DNA of 41,986 bases from Bacteroidetes bacterium 4572_114 (GCA_002254335.1 NIVA01000003.1:1-41986), one strand, 5' to 3'. Positions 8,142 through 17,947 are shown, counted from the stretch's first letter. The notes: generated by a model not told the origin, from the letters alone. Numbers and translations are program-made.

Positions 8142-9023
8142 TTAATAGACCCAAAGTTCTGATTCAAACTGAAGGACTTCCTCTTTAATCCTTTCTGCTT
8201 CAAGCAAACCATCCACACCAATTGCATAATCGGCTATATAGCGATCGAAAACATTATCTTCTTTAATTATATAACCGCTGAACCGACGTTGCAGAAACAA
8301 CTGATCGTAAGACAAACGATGTGCACTATTTTTTGTATTAAACACTTCGAAGCGGGCAAGGATAGGCCTGACCTCCGGATAATAGAGCCAGAACAGTGGT
8401 TTATAACCTCGGAACTCGCCGGTCTCAGGATCAAGGTCTTCTTTAACCGGGCACAAACCAATGATCCTCACCTGCATTTCAGACCTTTGTTTATCAAAAA
8501 TCCAATCTTCCTTTAACCTAACACGTTGCACGTCCAACGGATTGAAAGGGCTATGGACCTTTTTGTTAATGGTTTGTGAAGGATCGTTTGGATCGGGGAT
8601 CGGGACTATCACGGTATCGGCCAATTCCATTTCTACCTGGTTGGCCGTCATTGGTATCAACTCCTCAAAGTTATCGGTACTGGGATCATAAGTGTAGGCT
8701 GTTATTTCACCTCCAAGAATTGAATCCCAAAGAATTTGCATCAAACTCATCCACCTTCCCTGTGGCCTTTCGGGAAAATACAGTGGTTGATTTATTTTCT
8801 CACGAAAGTCGATCACCCTCCATATCCTTTTTTCCCAAAAAACATTAGATTCACTTAAATATGGATATGGGATAGGCTTAAGGTCATCGATATGCGCCCT
8901 GCCATAAGCTTTGTCGCTTGGCTCCGACACCAACTGGACCTGGCTGGCCGGTTGACCGAAAGATAATGTAAATAGCATAAGGGACACTACAGTAAAACCA
9001 ATTTTTATTTTTCTATTATTCAT
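8142..9023 (-). CDS. gldN: Type IX secretion ring protein GldN/PorN
   Basis: This 293-residue exported protein starts with a signal peptide (IGFTVVSLMLFTLSFGQPAS, cleavage expected after about residue 24). It then shows GldN-family features: SNVFWEKRIWRVIDFREKIN, PERPQGRWMSLMQILWDSI, FDKQRSEMQVRIIGLCPVKE and LYYPEVRPILARFEVFN. GldN works with the lipoprotein GldK in the periplasmic ring of the T9SS that drives secretion and, in some members, gliding. It is the last gene of the porP-gldK-gldL-gldM-gldN block, 25 bases after gldM, and is followed by a terminator. Length and gene order match the family. Confidence 0.95.
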   Translation of the reverse strand: MNNRKIKIGFTVVSLMLFTLSFGQPASQVQLVSEPSDKAYGRAHIDDLKPIPYPYLSESNVFWEKRIWRVIDFREKINQPLYFPERPQGRWMSLMQILWDSILGGEITAYTYDPSTDNFEELIPMTANQVEMELADTVIVPIPDPNDPSQTINKKVHSPFNPLDVQRVRLKEDWIFDKQRSEMQVRIIGLCPVKEDLDPETGEFRGYKPLFWLYYPEVRPILARFEVFNTKNSAHRLSYDQLFLQRRFSGYIIKEDNVFDRYIADYAIGVDGLLEAERIKEEVLQFESELWVY

Positions 9024-9048
9024 AATTATATGAAATTTGTTTTGTCTT

Positions 9049-10656
9049 CTAATTAATCGTTAAAATGATAGGGGCCAGTGGCCTGTCGATATTATCCGGC
9101 CCACGTGCAATGATATTCTCAAACCATACCTTCTGCCCACGATTTGCAGAGGTGATCTGACGGATCATATCTTCGGTCAACCTATTGTTGTTCGACTTAT
9201 CCGACCAAACATCCAAACCACGCTGAAGGGTCATTTTAAAGGAGGTGATCCTGTAAGTGAGGTCAAATTCAAAATCATCGGGCATTTTGGGGATTATGGC
9301 CCCGGCAGCAACCAAAATATTCCGGTTGATCAAGCCTTCATTTTTATTTGCAATAAGGGCAACCGGGCTCGGCAATTTTTTTATCCTAAATGTTTTACTG
9401 CCCATGTCCCTCTCCTGTCCGTCAATAGTAGCCTTAACACTGATGATCGTTTCACGCTGCCCCCCCGAAATATTTACAATCCAATCGTCACTTTCAGGGT
9501 CACGCTTTAATGTACCAGCAGATATTGAAGGCGAAATACTCTCTTCAGCAATTCCGGGCACGGAAATAGCCACAGGGTTATCAACCCCGAGATAGAACAC
9601 ATTCATCTTCTTGGCTGAAACGGTGAGTGATGGTTCGGCAACCACATATTCATCATTAAAATAATAGGTGTTGATATCGCCAACGCCACCTTTTACCCTT
9701 ACTATTCCGGCATACTTTTTAATCCCAACGGTTTCTCCTGGCAAGGATATCTTTACCATACCCTCCTTACCTTCGATAGGAATAGCCCGTGAAATCTGAT
9801 TTTCGGCAAGGGAATCGACCCCCTCCATCAAGAATACTTCGGGGTTTTGTGTTGTAGAATATGCCGCTACAATAATTTCGGCCTCATATTTATCGCCAAG
9901 AAAGACATAGTTTGTATTGGGCAGTATTTTGGCTTCAATTTTATCATACTTAAAATCCTCTGCATCTATATCATCCATCAGGAAATTGATCACATCAAAT
10001 TCGGCGTTGTAAACTTCAGAAACTATTTTATTTAATATGGTAATATCGGCGGCCATGATGGTATGGAAAAAGTTATATTGTATCCAATTGAGCGAAAGGC
10101 CGTCAGCATCCTGATATTTCCCGTCTGTATTAAGGCCAAGCTTAATCTTTGCCCTGTCATTTGTATCCAATAAGTTAAGCATGTTTTGCCGGTATTCATC
10201 AATCCTGCGTTTTAGTTCTTTCCCCTCCCCTTTGGAGCCATCTTCGCTACCGAGCATAAAGTAGTTGGTGGGGGTAGAATAATCATCTTTGTTTCTCAAA
10301 TCGGCCACTGCAACAGTTTTGGCAGAATCCACTGAAATTTTTTCGGCCCTTGAGATCAATTCCCATTTGATTTGATCTACATAACTTGCCATTTCATTGG
10401 ATAAAGATTTAGCCTCCTTTGCTTTCTCCCAATATGGCCGGACCTTATTTTGATTATTTTGATACTTCTTATCAAAAGCCATATATGTTTCATCAAGCTT
10501 CTGGTTGAAATTTTCGTTTGTCAGTTCAACACTTTCGTTAACAACAATAAATGCATCGAGCATCTCTTTGGACACGTTCAAAGCCAGAAGCGCCGTGAGT
10601 ACAAGGTACATCATGGAAATCATCTTTTGTCGGGGGGTCTCTTTGAATCCAGCCAT
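9049..10656 (-). CDS. gldM: Type IX secretion motor protein GldM/PorM
   Basis: This 535-residue protein starts MAGFKETPRQKMISMMYLV and has one N-terminal membrane helix (about 14-34, MISMMYLVLTALLALNVS). A long periplasmic part follows, helical first (about 35-225), then several beta-rich domains up to TLQRGLDVWSDKSNNNRLTE and the end. GldM spans the periplasm and couples the GldL inner-membrane proton channel to the GldK/GldN ring. It is 45 bases after gldL and 25 before gldN, in one operon. The length is typical. Confidence 0.96.
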   Translation of the reverse strand: MAGFKETPRQKMISMMYLVLTALLALNVSKEMLDAFIVVNESVELTNENFNQKLDETYMAFDKKYQNNQNKVRPYWEKAKEAKSLSNEMASYVDQIKWELISRAEKISVDSAKTVAVADLRNKDDYSTPTNYFMLGSEDGSKGEGKELKRRIDEYRQNMLNLLDTNDRAKIKLGLNTDGKYQDADGLSLNWIQYNFFHTIMAADITILNKIVSEVYNAEFDVINFLMDDIDAEDFKYDKIEAKILPNTNYVFLGDKYEAEIIVAAYSTTQNPEVFLMEGVDSLAENQISRAIPIEGKEGMVKISLPGETVGIKKYAGIVRVKGGVGDINTYYFNDEYVVAEPSLTVSAKKMNVFYLGVDNPVAISVPGIAEESISPSISAGTLKRDPESDDWIVNISGGQRETIISVKATIDGQERDMGSKTFRIKKLPSPVALIANKNEGLINRNILVAAGAIIPKMPDDFEFDLTYRITSFKMTLQRGLDVWSDKSNNNRLTEDMIRQITSANRGQKVWFENIIARGPDNIDRPLAPIILTIN

Positions 10657-10701
10657 TTACCTATCAGAATTAATATTCAACAATTTTTTCAATTCCACTT
10701 G

Positions 10702-11760
10702 TTATTTCACATTCATTGCTGATAACATGTTACCATATACACTGTTAAGTGCTGACATCTTTTTTGTGAGGACATCCAGTTCCTTTTGGTACCGGATGGT
10801 TTTATCTGCCGACTCATCAATCCTTGAAAGGAAATTCTCCAATGTTTGCTGCAATTTTTCAGAAGCCTTGACCTGCTGTCCGGTATTTTTCAGCTGCAGT
10901 TCGTAAAGTGTATTGAGTGAGCCGAGGTTGTTTGACAGTTTGCTAAGTTGATCGTTGAAGACAGTGTTTTTGCTGGTTGATTTTTGGAGGGCTTCAATAT
11001 TTTGGGCCACGCTTTGTGCAGATTTATTATAGCTTTCCGACAAATTAGTAGCTGATTCCGAAGCACCCTTAATGCTCGCAGCTAACTTTTGTGATGCAGA
11101 AATATCTTCCTTAAATGAATTCCCGGCCTGCGTATAAACTGATTTTAGGCCGGAAACAGCCTGGCTAACCTCTTTAATTTTCGATGAGTACTCATTGGTT
11201 GCTGAAACTTCATTGCCCAGGGCGGCTGCAGTTTCACCATATTTCTTTGATAAATTTTGCACCGAATTCGAAGCCGATATCATGTTATCGACATATTTAT
11301 TAGTGGCAACACTAGCATTTGAAATATCATTGAGTTTGGCCGTATTTTCGCCCAAATTTTTAAGCCCGGAGCCCAAACGGTTAATAACCTCTTGATCGAT
11401 ATCCGCTTTTTGTAACATTTCATCAAGTTTGTTCATCTGCCCGGACATGCTGTTAATATCCTGACCTGCACCATCACCATGATAATCTGCTTCTAATTCA
11501 GGATGGACCCTGCTCCAGTCAGGCTCAACGTGTGGCTTTTGAAGGGCTGATAATGCAAAGATGATCGCTTCGGTTATCATACCAACAAAAAGGGCCTCGT
11601 TTGCAAACCTTAAGTGGGTAATCTTAAACAGGGCACCAATTATTACAAGGGATGCCCCCAAACCGTAAGCAACGGACATGAACCTTCTGAAAAATTTACT
11701 GTCCAGTGCATTTTCAATTCTTGTAATCAGGCCGATTTTCTTTTTTGCTGTTGCTGCCAT
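10702..11760 (-). CDS. gldL: Type IX secretion motor protein GldL/PorL
   Basis: This 352-residue protein has two membrane helices near the N terminus (about 28-48 SVAYGLGASLVIIGALFKIT and about 54-72 EALFVGMITEAIIFALSAL) with glutamates next to and inside the second helix, as in GldL, which forms the proton-driven stator with GldM. The remainder is a long alpha-helical cytoplasmic region rich in Ser, Ala, Asn and Lys (about 110-340). It is longer than the roughly 215-residue GldL of Flavobacterium, as seen in Bacteroidia. It lies 37 bases after gldK and 45 bases before gldM. Confidence 0.95.
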   Translation of the reverse strand: MAATAKKKIGLITRIENALDSKFFRRFMSVAYGLGASLVIIGALFKITHLRFANEALFVGMITEAIIFALSALQKPHVEPDWSRVHPELEADYHGDGAGQDINSMSGQMNKLDEMLQKADIDQEVINRLGSGLKNLGENTAKLNDISNASVATNKYVDNMISASNSVQNLSKKYGETAAALGNEVSATNEYSSKIKEVSQAVSGLKSVYTQAGNSFKEDISASQKLAASIKGASESATNLSESYNKSAQSVAQNIEALQKSTSKNTVFNDQLSKLSNNLGSLNTLYELQLKNTGQQVKASEKLQQTLENFLSRIDESADKTIRYQKELDVLTKKMSALNSVYGNMLSAMNVK

Positions 11761-11797
11761 TTCAATAAAATAATGAAGATGATTTTTGGAAATTTAT

Positions 11798-13153
11798 TTA
11801 GTAAACATTTGAAGCACGTGAGGGGTTATCACCTTTGGAACGTCCCAGGTAATTTTGTACACAACGGAAACCAATATAGGATTTGGCAGAGTCCTGATAT
11901 TCGTAATCACGTGTTGAAACCAGAAGGTAATATTCAATATCTTTCCATGACCCTCCACGTATTACCTTCCGTTTCATCGAAATCGGATCTTCGATGGTTG
12001 CATTGTAACTATAATCGGGGTTCAGGTCCCAGGTAAATACATTTGTCGATTCATCGTAGGAGCCGATGGTCCATTCGGCAACATTCCCGGCCATATCGTA
12101 CAAGCCAAAACTATTTGCCGGGTAATGCCCAACGATAACCGGTGTTGCTCCGCCATCATCAACATAGTTGCCACGGTTTGGTTTAAAATTGGCCAACAAA
12201 CAACCTTTGTCATTCCTGCTATATGGGCCACCCCATGGAAACGGATTTGCCTGTTCGCCACCGCGTGCCGCCCACTCCCATTCTGCCTCGGTGGGCAACC
12301 TGAAATCATTTAACCCTGCCTGTCCTTTACTATTAAGATATGCATTAAACTGTTGGGTCCTCCACACACAAAATGCTTTTGCCTGGCCCCAGTTTACGCC
12401 AACAACGGGGTAATGGTCATAGGTGGGGTGCCAGAAATAAGTCCTTGCAAGAGGCTCGTTGTAAGAATATGCAAAATCGTGTATCCAGCAAAGTGTATCG
12501 GGGAAAATATTTATGGTCTCTTTTTTAACATATTGCGATCTGTCATCAATTCCACCCGGGCGATTGGCAAAACTTCCATCTTCGGGGTTGCCCTGCTGAG
12601 TATAATCTTTTGCGGCTGCCGCTTTTAGGTCTATCCAATAATATTCGTACCTCAGTTTACGGGTATCGAGTTCTTTTTTCCTGAAATATCTTTCATTCTC
12701 GGGAAGGAACATCTCTTCAAGGGTTTGTGCTGTTTCTTCATCATCCCATTCAATATCAGTTTCCCAATTCAAATAAGGGGGGTCGAACAGTTCCCCGGTC
12801 TTCAGGTTTTCTTCAATAAGGTATTCCTCAGGGTTTAACTCTCCAAGTAAGTTCCTGGCAATAGAGTCGCGCACCCAGTTTACAAACTGTCGGTATTCAT
12901 TGTTGGTAATCTCTGTTTCATCCATGTAAAACGATCCCACTGTAACCGTTTTTGGATTATTCATTTGTGCGTAGGGGACATCCTCATCGCCCAAACCCAT
13001 GGTATATGACCCCAATGGTATAAATGTCATACCATAAGGATCTGGTTGAAAAGCTTTTGGCCTGTCTGCCACGCCAACCAATTCTCCGTTTCCGGAATTG
13101 CTGCAACTACTGATTATTATCAATATTGCAAGAAAGAAAAATAACTTTTTCAT
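11798..13153 (-). CDS. gldK: Type IX secretion ring lipoprotein GldK/PorK
   Basis: The chosen ATG at 13153 gives MKKLFFFLAILIIISSCSNS, a lipoprotein signal with the acylated Cys at about residue 17; an upstream start at 13198 would put 15 odd residues before the signal and is unlikely. The mature protein carries a formylglycine-generating/sulfatase-modifying fold: FIPLGSYTMG, FYMDETEITNNEYRQFVNWV, VGVNWGQAKAFCVWRTQQFN, RLPTEAEWEWAARGG, GLYDMAGNVAEWTIG and VIRGGSWKD, ending with GFRCVQ. GldK is the outer-membrane-anchored partner of GldN in the T9SS ring. It follows porP by 236 bases and precedes gldL by 37. Confidence 0.95.
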   Translation of the reverse strand: MKKLFFFLAILIIISSCSNSGNGELVGVADRPKAFQPDPYGMTFIPLGSYTMGLGDEDVPYAQMNNPKTVTVGSFYMDETEITNNEYRQFVNWVRDSIARNLLGELNPEEYLIEENLKTGELFDPPYLNWETDIEWDDEETAQTLEEMFLPENERYFRKKELDTRKLRYEYYWIDLKAAAAKDYTQQGNPEDGSFANRPGGIDDRSQYVKKETINIFPDTLCWIHDFAYSYNEPLARTYFWHPTYDHYPVVGVNWGQAKAFCVWRTQQFNAYLNSKGQAGLNDFRLPTEAEWEWAARGGEQANPFPWGGPYSRNDKGCLLANFKPNRGNYVDDGGATPVIVGHYPANSFGLYDMAGNVAEWTIGSYDESTNVFTWDLNPDYSYNATIEDPISMKRKVIRGGSWKDIEYYLLVSTRDYEYQDSAKSYIGFRCVQNYLGRSKGDNPSRASNVY

Positions 13154-13389
13154 ATAAACTGCTGATTTTACAAACACTTTAACGGGACAGTAATTCATTT
13201 ATTATAAATCAATAAAATTCACGCTTTCTATCAAAGTCGGGGGATTCGCAAATATCCGCCAATACAAAATAAAGATTATCACAAACTAAAATAAATCATT
13301 TGAATTATTGATTTAACAGGCTGTATGTGTGAGAATTAAAAATGAGGTGATTTTACTAATTGAATGATGATAATAACCTTGACGCCAAA

Positions 13390-14346
13390 TTACAGGAACC
13401 TGGTATTTCGATAGGTTTTCTTAAACTTGTCCACTTCAATTTTGAAGCAATAGCCCAGCCTGATTTCGTGGCTCCCCCAAGAGCCAATTGCAGAAGTGTT
13501 AATATCATAGGAATAACCAATATTGAAATCTTTATAATCGACACCAACTATAATTGCAACACAATCCTGGTACCTGAAACTCAAACCGCCCCAGAATTGA
13601 TTTCTGTACCTGAGCAAGGCAGACAGATCGAATTGTACCGATGCACCATCAGTTTTAATCATAAAAGATGGCAAGACATCTATTGATGGCAAATTTGGAA
13701 ACCCAAACTCATAACCTCCAATTAGATTGACCTGCCGTTTTAGTTTTGCTGAAGTTGCATCTGCCGGTGATTTCGATTCAAGTAATTGTAATACTGACAA
13801 GCCGAGATAATATTGATCCGGCATACGGTAATACAGGCCAAATCCTACATCGAACATCATATCGCTTTGTTCTCCTTCTAGTTCTCTAAGAACTGGATCA
13901 TTTGTTGTACCGTCTGTTGCTACGAATTTTGAAAAATCAATTGATTTGTTCAATAAACTTAGTTGCAGCCCTATTCCCAAATCGCCGGCCCCCAAAGTAG
14001 TTTGATAAGCATACATTACATTTAAGGTAATGTTGTTTTGAAATGCAATTTTATCCTGGATGATGGTAGCGCCCAAGCCCCCCCTCAGAAATTTAATTGG
14101 CGAATGGATTGAAACCAGATAGGTTTCGGGGGCTACATCATATGTATTGCCATCCTCATCGGTTTCTTTAAAACCAACCCATTGTTGCCGTACCAGCCCT
14201 TGCGCACAAATACCACTACCTGCACCGGCGTAACCGGGATTGTAGGCAAGTTTGCTAAACATGTACTGGGTGTATTGCGGCAATTGCTGCGAAAATGCAA
14301 CTGCCGAAAGAAATAGAAGTAATATGAATGTTATTTTTCTAAACAT
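13390..14346 (-). CDS. porP: Type IX secretion outer-membrane protein, PorP/SprF family
   Basis: The ATG at 14346 is preferred to the TTG one codon upstream. A signal peptide (MFRKITFILLLFLSAVAFSQ) is followed by QLPQYTQYMFSKLAYNPGYAG, the start typical of the PorP/SprF family, and by repeated amphipathic beta strands of an outer-membrane barrel (for example GGLGATIIQD, YLGLSVLQLLE, GGLSFRYQD) to an aromatic-poor C terminus. The length (318) fits. Members help T9SS cargo reach the surface and often sit upstream of gldK, as here. The 236-base gap to gldK could hold a second promoter. Confidence 0.9.
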   Translation of the reverse strand: MFRKITFILLLFLSAVAFSQQLPQYTQYMFSKLAYNPGYAGAGSGICAQGLVRQQWVGFKETDEDGNTYDVAPETYLVSIHSPIKFLRGGLGATIIQDKIAFQNNITLNVMYAYQTTLGAGDLGIGLQLSLLNKSIDFSKFVATDGTTNDPVLRELEGEQSDMMFDVGFGLYYRMPDQYYLGLSVLQLLESKSPADATSAKLKRQVNLIGGYEFGFPNLPSIDVLPSFMIKTDGASVQFDLSALLRYRNQFWGGLSFRYQDCVAIIVGVDYKDFNIGYSYDINTSAIGSWGSHEIRLGYCFKIEVDKFKKTYRNTRFL

Positions 14347-14449
14347 CAACCTGTTTATAATTTACAGATTACAAAGAAAGTATTTTTTATCCGTAATAAA
14401 CTACATGAAATTAATATTTAGTATAAAATGAGGTGATAATAATAAAACC

Positions 14450-14530
14450 CGAAAGCCAAAACTCAAAATTCAAAATTCAAAAACCGATCCCGAAACTTGA
14501 AACCTGAAACCCAAAATCAAATTTAAAACT
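14450..14530. repeat. A-rich degenerate repeat of AAAACTCAAAATTC units
   Basis: Units like AAAACTCAAAATTCAAAATT and GAAACCTGAAACCC follow one another. A related tract lies at 20268-20345. It is low-complexity intergenic DNA in which no gene is seen. Confidence 0.6.
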
Positions 14531-14627
14531 TAAAAAAAAGCCCAGGATTAATATGACAGGGCAATAATACTTTTTGAAGGATTGTGGGAAGATGGTTTTT
14601 TTGGGCAAAAAAAAATCGGCTTTAAAA

Positions 14628-14713
14628 AGTTTGGGAGCGGGGGGATTGAAGTTTAATCGAAAATAAAAATCTTTGATTATGCATCCCCCTGCTTTTAGGT
14701 TAACTCCCAAACT
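14628..14713 (-). terminator. Long inverted repeat, possible terminator
   Basis: Two nested pairs match exactly: AGTTTGGGAG (14628-14637) with CTCCCAAACT (14704-14713), and GGGGGAT (14640-14646) with ATCCCCC (14683-14689). On the minus strand the distal arm runs into TTTTT, as in a terminator. It is far (about 240 bases) from the end of the PAS gene at 14952, so it may instead be a structured element or a repeat remnant. Confidence 0.4.
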
Positions 14714-14951
14714 ACCCCTTAAAACCAATTATTAAAAAACAACCATGATTTAGTCGTTGCAAATGTAATACTACATTTTACTTCTGCAAGGATAAATGTA
14801 AACTTTTACTTGCACAAAATTTTCACATTAGAAAAAAAGGGATGAAAATAGTGATCATAAATATCTATTAAATCATTCTTTTGCAAATACTTACAACGAT
14901 TTGTGCATGAATATTTGAAAATGTAGTAAAATTTTATTTTTTCACAAATAA

Positions 14952-16619
14952 TTAAAAATGTGATAGATATTTGGCCAGGTTTGAGGACCTCGGAAGGTCC
15001 ATCTTTTTCCTTAGCCTGAACCTCGCCACCTCAATACTCCTGATTGTTTGGTGTGTAATACTTGAAATATCTTTTGTTGACAGGTTCATTTTCAGGAAAG
15101 CACATAACTTTCTTTCGTTGGTCGTAAGGTTCGGAAATTCCCTGTACAGGTCGTTATAAAATGAGGGATGAATTTGACCAAAAGTAATTTCAAACTGCGC
15201 CCATAAATCATCTTTGCCACGGTTTAATAGGTCTTTGATAACAAAATTGATTTGCCTGTTTTTATCTTCGTTGTCTATCTCAAGTATATCATTGAGTTTG
15301 GAAATTACACCATTTACCAGTTCGTTGGTCTCTATAAGCTGTGTGACCTTGGTGTTTAGCTCCCTGTTTTTTGCGGCCAGGTCGTTTTCCAGTTGATCCT
15401 TATCTTTTTGCAGCAACTCCTTTTCCAATTCCTCGGCCTTCTTCAAAACTGTTAAATCTTTAACGTAGGCACCAGATTGGAAAGGCTTCCCGTTTTCATC
15501 AAGCATTACCCAGCGCGAAACCAGTACAGGGATTACAGACCCATCTTTTGTAAAATATTCCATCTCCATGACCCCGCTCCCACTGCCTGTCTTTACGGAG
15601 ACTTCAATCCGTTTTTTTATCTCTGCAATCCATTTCTCAGGTACTATGTCCTGATAGCTTAGTTCTGTTAATTCAGACAAAGAATATCCTACCATATTAA
15701 GGAAGGCTTTATTGGCATCAAGAAATTTCCCGTCCATATTTCCCAGTACGATCCCGTCGGGTGCAGTTTCTACCAGGAGCCTGAATTTTTTTTCACTTCT
15801 AATCAGGGCCTCTTCAGCGTTCTTCCGATCGGTAACGTTCATCGAAAAGCCAATTATGCCAGATATTGTGCCACCACTACTTGTAAACGGTATTTTATCT
15901 GTTATGAACCACTTTTGCAAGTCGGTGAAAAGAGGCCCAATGATATTTCTTTTAGCTACCCCGGTCTCGATAACCTCCAAATCGTCCAACCAGCATTTTT
16001 CGACAACATCCTGATGTTCGGTAAGGTCAAATAACCGCTTGCCCAACACATCTTCTTTACTCAATCCTGTAGCCTCTTCATAGGCCTTGTTGATGGAAAT
16101 GATCCTGTTTTCGGTATCTTTGATAAAAACCAGGGCCGGTATAGCGTCCAAAATAACCTGGTACTTTTCTTTTTCTTGTTGATGTATTTTTTCGGCAAGC
16201 TTTTGTTGGGTAATATCTTTTAAATAAGAAACTATACAATCATTGCCCTGATAAAATATCTTCAGCGAGGTAACCACTACATTGAGGGGTTTGCCATTTT
16301 TGGCCAACAATTTAATTTCAAAGCTAACCTGGTCTTCCTGGAGAAGTTCATGCTTGTACCGGTCCCACTTTTTTAAATCACGCTTACTTAGCGAGTTTCT
16401 TAAAAAATCATCGTGGTAAACTTCATCAGGTGCTGATTGGAACAGCTTAATGGCACGGGTGTTTGCATTTCGGATTTTATTGTCGAAATCATAAACAATA
16501 ATAGGTATTGGATGGGCATCAAAAGCATGGTGCACCTCCTGTAACCTTATCTCCAAGGCATTGACTTTTTCTTGGAGGGATAAGATTTTTTCGTTCAGGT
16601 TATCTTCGCTGCCATTCAT
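14952..16619 (-). CDS. PAS-domain sensor with C-terminal LuxR-type helix-turn-helix
   Basis: This 555-residue cytoplasmic protein has three PAS domains in series: about 25-140 (HAFDAHPIPIIVYDFDNKIR), about 150-270 (LDAIPALVFIKDTENRIISI, EEATGLSKEDVLGK) and about 275-395 (LLVETAPDGIVLGNMDGKFL, NMVGYSLSELTELSYQDIVP). A coiled coil follows (about 390-440), then a C-terminal helix-turn-helix with LTTNERKLCAFLKMNLSTKD and TIRSIEVARFRLRKKMDL, a form common in Bacteroidota. There is no histidine kinase or receiver domain, so it may sense a small ligand or redox state and bind DNA directly. Its ATG overlaps the rseP stop codon (TAATG), so the two are translationally coupled. Confidence 0.85.
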   Translation of the reverse strand: MNGSEDNLNEKILSLQEKVNALEIRLQEVHHAFDAHPIPIIVYDFDNKIRNANTRAIKLFQSAPDEVYHDDFLRNSLSKRDLKKWDRYKHELLQEDQVSFEIKLLAKNGKPLNVVVTSLKIFYQGNDCIVSYLKDITQQKLAEKIHQQEKEKYQVILDAIPALVFIKDTENRIISINKAYEEATGLSKEDVLGKRLFDLTEHQDVVEKCWLDDLEVIETGVAKRNIIGPLFTDLQKWFITDKIPFTSSGGTISGIIGFSMNVTDRKNAEEALIRSEKKFRLLVETAPDGIVLGNMDGKFLDANKAFLNMVGYSLSELTELSYQDIVPEKWIAEIKKRIEVSVKTGSGSGVMEMEYFTKDGSVIPVLVSRWVMLDENGKPFQSGAYVKDLTVLKKAEELEKELLQKDKDQLENDLAAKNRELNTKVTQLIETNELVNGVISKLNDILEIDNEDKNRQINFVIKDLLNRGKDDLWAQFEITFGQIHPSFYNDLYREFPNLTTNERKLCAFLKMNLSTKDISSITHQTIRSIEVARFRLRKKMDLPRSSNLAKYLSHF

Positions 16620-17947
16620 TATTTTGTGAAAAAGTATCGTATAATATCATTGCCATTTGCAAATATCAATAAGCCAAACAAAATTACCATGCCGGCAACT
16701 TGCGCATATTCCAAAAACTTATCGCTTGGTTTGCGACGGGCAATAATCTCGTAAAGCAAAAACATGACATGGCCACCGTCTAATGCGGGGATGGGCAAGA
16801 TATTGAGAACGGCCAACATAATGGACAGAAATGCCGTTAGCGACCAGAAAGCCCGCCAGTCCCATGTGGAAGGAAATATGCTCCCAATGGTGATAAAACC
16901 ACCAACCGACTCGTAAGCCTTAACTTCGGAACTAAAAAGCAGTTTCAATTGTTTGAGGTAATTCTCCACCCCCTTGTAAGTCTTGATAGTGCCTGCAGGG
17001 ATCGCTGCAAAAAACGAGTACTTTTTCTCCTTTAGGTTGAAATAATTATTGATGTTCCTGGTTGCCACACCAATGGTACCTTCAGGGGAAACACTTACTA
17101 ATTCAGTTAAGGTATCTTCATTTCTGATAATGACAAGGTTAATTTCCTTATCCTTATAATTCACTATCTCATCCCTGAACTCATCAAAAAACAGGGTCTC
17201 CTTATCATTGATGCCAATAATTTTATCATCCACTTCAAGCCCGGCTTTCTCTGCCGGCGAGCCTTTCATAATTTTACCAATATGAAAGGGGTACCGGAAA
17301 TTGATAAAATCAGGGTTTCGATGATGGACCAGTTTGTTTAAAAAACCTGATGGGATTTTAATATTTAGAGGTTTGCCATCGCGGGTTACCTGGATGGTCT
17401 TTGCTTCTTCGATAATCAACTCTGCCGGGACTTTATGAAATACTTCAACTTCACGGCCATCGACCGAAACAATTTTATCGCCATTCCGCAAACCCATTTC
17501 ATAAGCCAGGGAGTCAACTGTGATACCGTATTTCACTTCCGAGGTAGGCAGGTATTGCTCGCCCCAGAGAGTGAGCATAAAAATATATATGAAAACGGCC
17601 AGGATCACATTTACTATTACCCCTCCCAGCATAATAATCAATCGCTGCCATGCAGGCTTCGACCTAAATTCCCATGGTTGTGGGGGTTTTTTCATCGCCT
17701 CCCGGTCCATGGATTCGTCAATCATGCCCGATATTTTTACATATCCCCCAAGGGGCAGCCAACCCAGGCCATACTCGGTGCCTTTATAATTAAACTTGAA
17801 CAGCGAAAACCATGGGTTGAAAAAGAGATAAAACCTTTCTACCCTTGTTTTAAAAATCTTTGCAGCAATAAAATGGCCAAATTCATGAAAAATGACCAGT
17901 ATCGAAAGACTAAGCAGAAGTTGTAAGACCTTAATTAAAATATCCAT
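16619..17947 (-). CDS. rseP: RIP zinc metalloprotease RseP (site-2 protease family)
   Basis: This 442-residue membrane protease has the zinc motif HEFGH at about 21-25 in the first membrane helix, a central PDZ pair (about 140-200 with NGDKIVSVDGREVE, and about 225-290 with GSPAEKAGLEVDDKIIGIND) and the C-terminal LDG motif in NILPIPALDGGHVMFLLYEI. It cleaves membrane-embedded substrates such as anti-sigma factors and leftover signal peptides. The length is standard. It is 18 bases after dxr and overlaps the downstream PAS gene by one base, so dxr, rseP and the PAS gene probably form one operon. Confidence 0.95.
   Translation of the reverse strand: MDILIKVLQLLLSLSILVIFHEFGHFIAAKIFKTRVERFYLFFNPWFSLFKFNYKGTEYGLGWLPLGGYVKISGMIDESMDREAMKKPPQPWEFRSKPAWQRLIIMLGGVIVNVILAVFIYIFMLTLWGEQYLPTSEVKYGITVDSLAYEMGLRNGDKIVSVDGREVEVFHKVPAELIIEEAKTIQVTRDGKPLNIKIPSGFLNKLVHHRNPDFINFRYPFHIGKIMKGSPAEKAGLEVDDKIIGINDKETLFFDEFRDEIVNYKDKEINLVIIRNEDTLTELVSVSPEGTIGVATRNINNYFNLKEKKYSFFAAIPAGTIKTYKGVENYLKQLKLLFSSEVKAYESVGGFITIGSIFPSTWDWRAFWSLTAFLSIMLAVLNILPIPALDGGHVMFLLYEIIARRKPSDKFLEYAQVAGMVILFGLLIFANGNDIIRYFFTK

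Larger units (their letters stand above)
14350..14951. other. Intergenic region between the PAS sensor gene and porP
   Basis: About 600 bases without a believable gene. From the porP side it holds an A-rich tract of AAAACTCAAAATTC-type units (14450-14530), a large inverted repeat (14628-14713) and a very A/T-rich part (14750-14950) with the similar words ACATTTTACTT and AAACTTTTACTTGCA. The porP promoter should lie here; the nearest candidate is TTTCTTTG on the minus strand at 14380-14373, one base off the -7 consensus. Confidence 0.5.

Noticed and set aside
14477..14728. 83-codon minus-strand frame in the gap before porP
   Set aside because: It consists of the A-rich repeat tract and the large inverted repeat; hydrophobic runs come from T-rich stretches.
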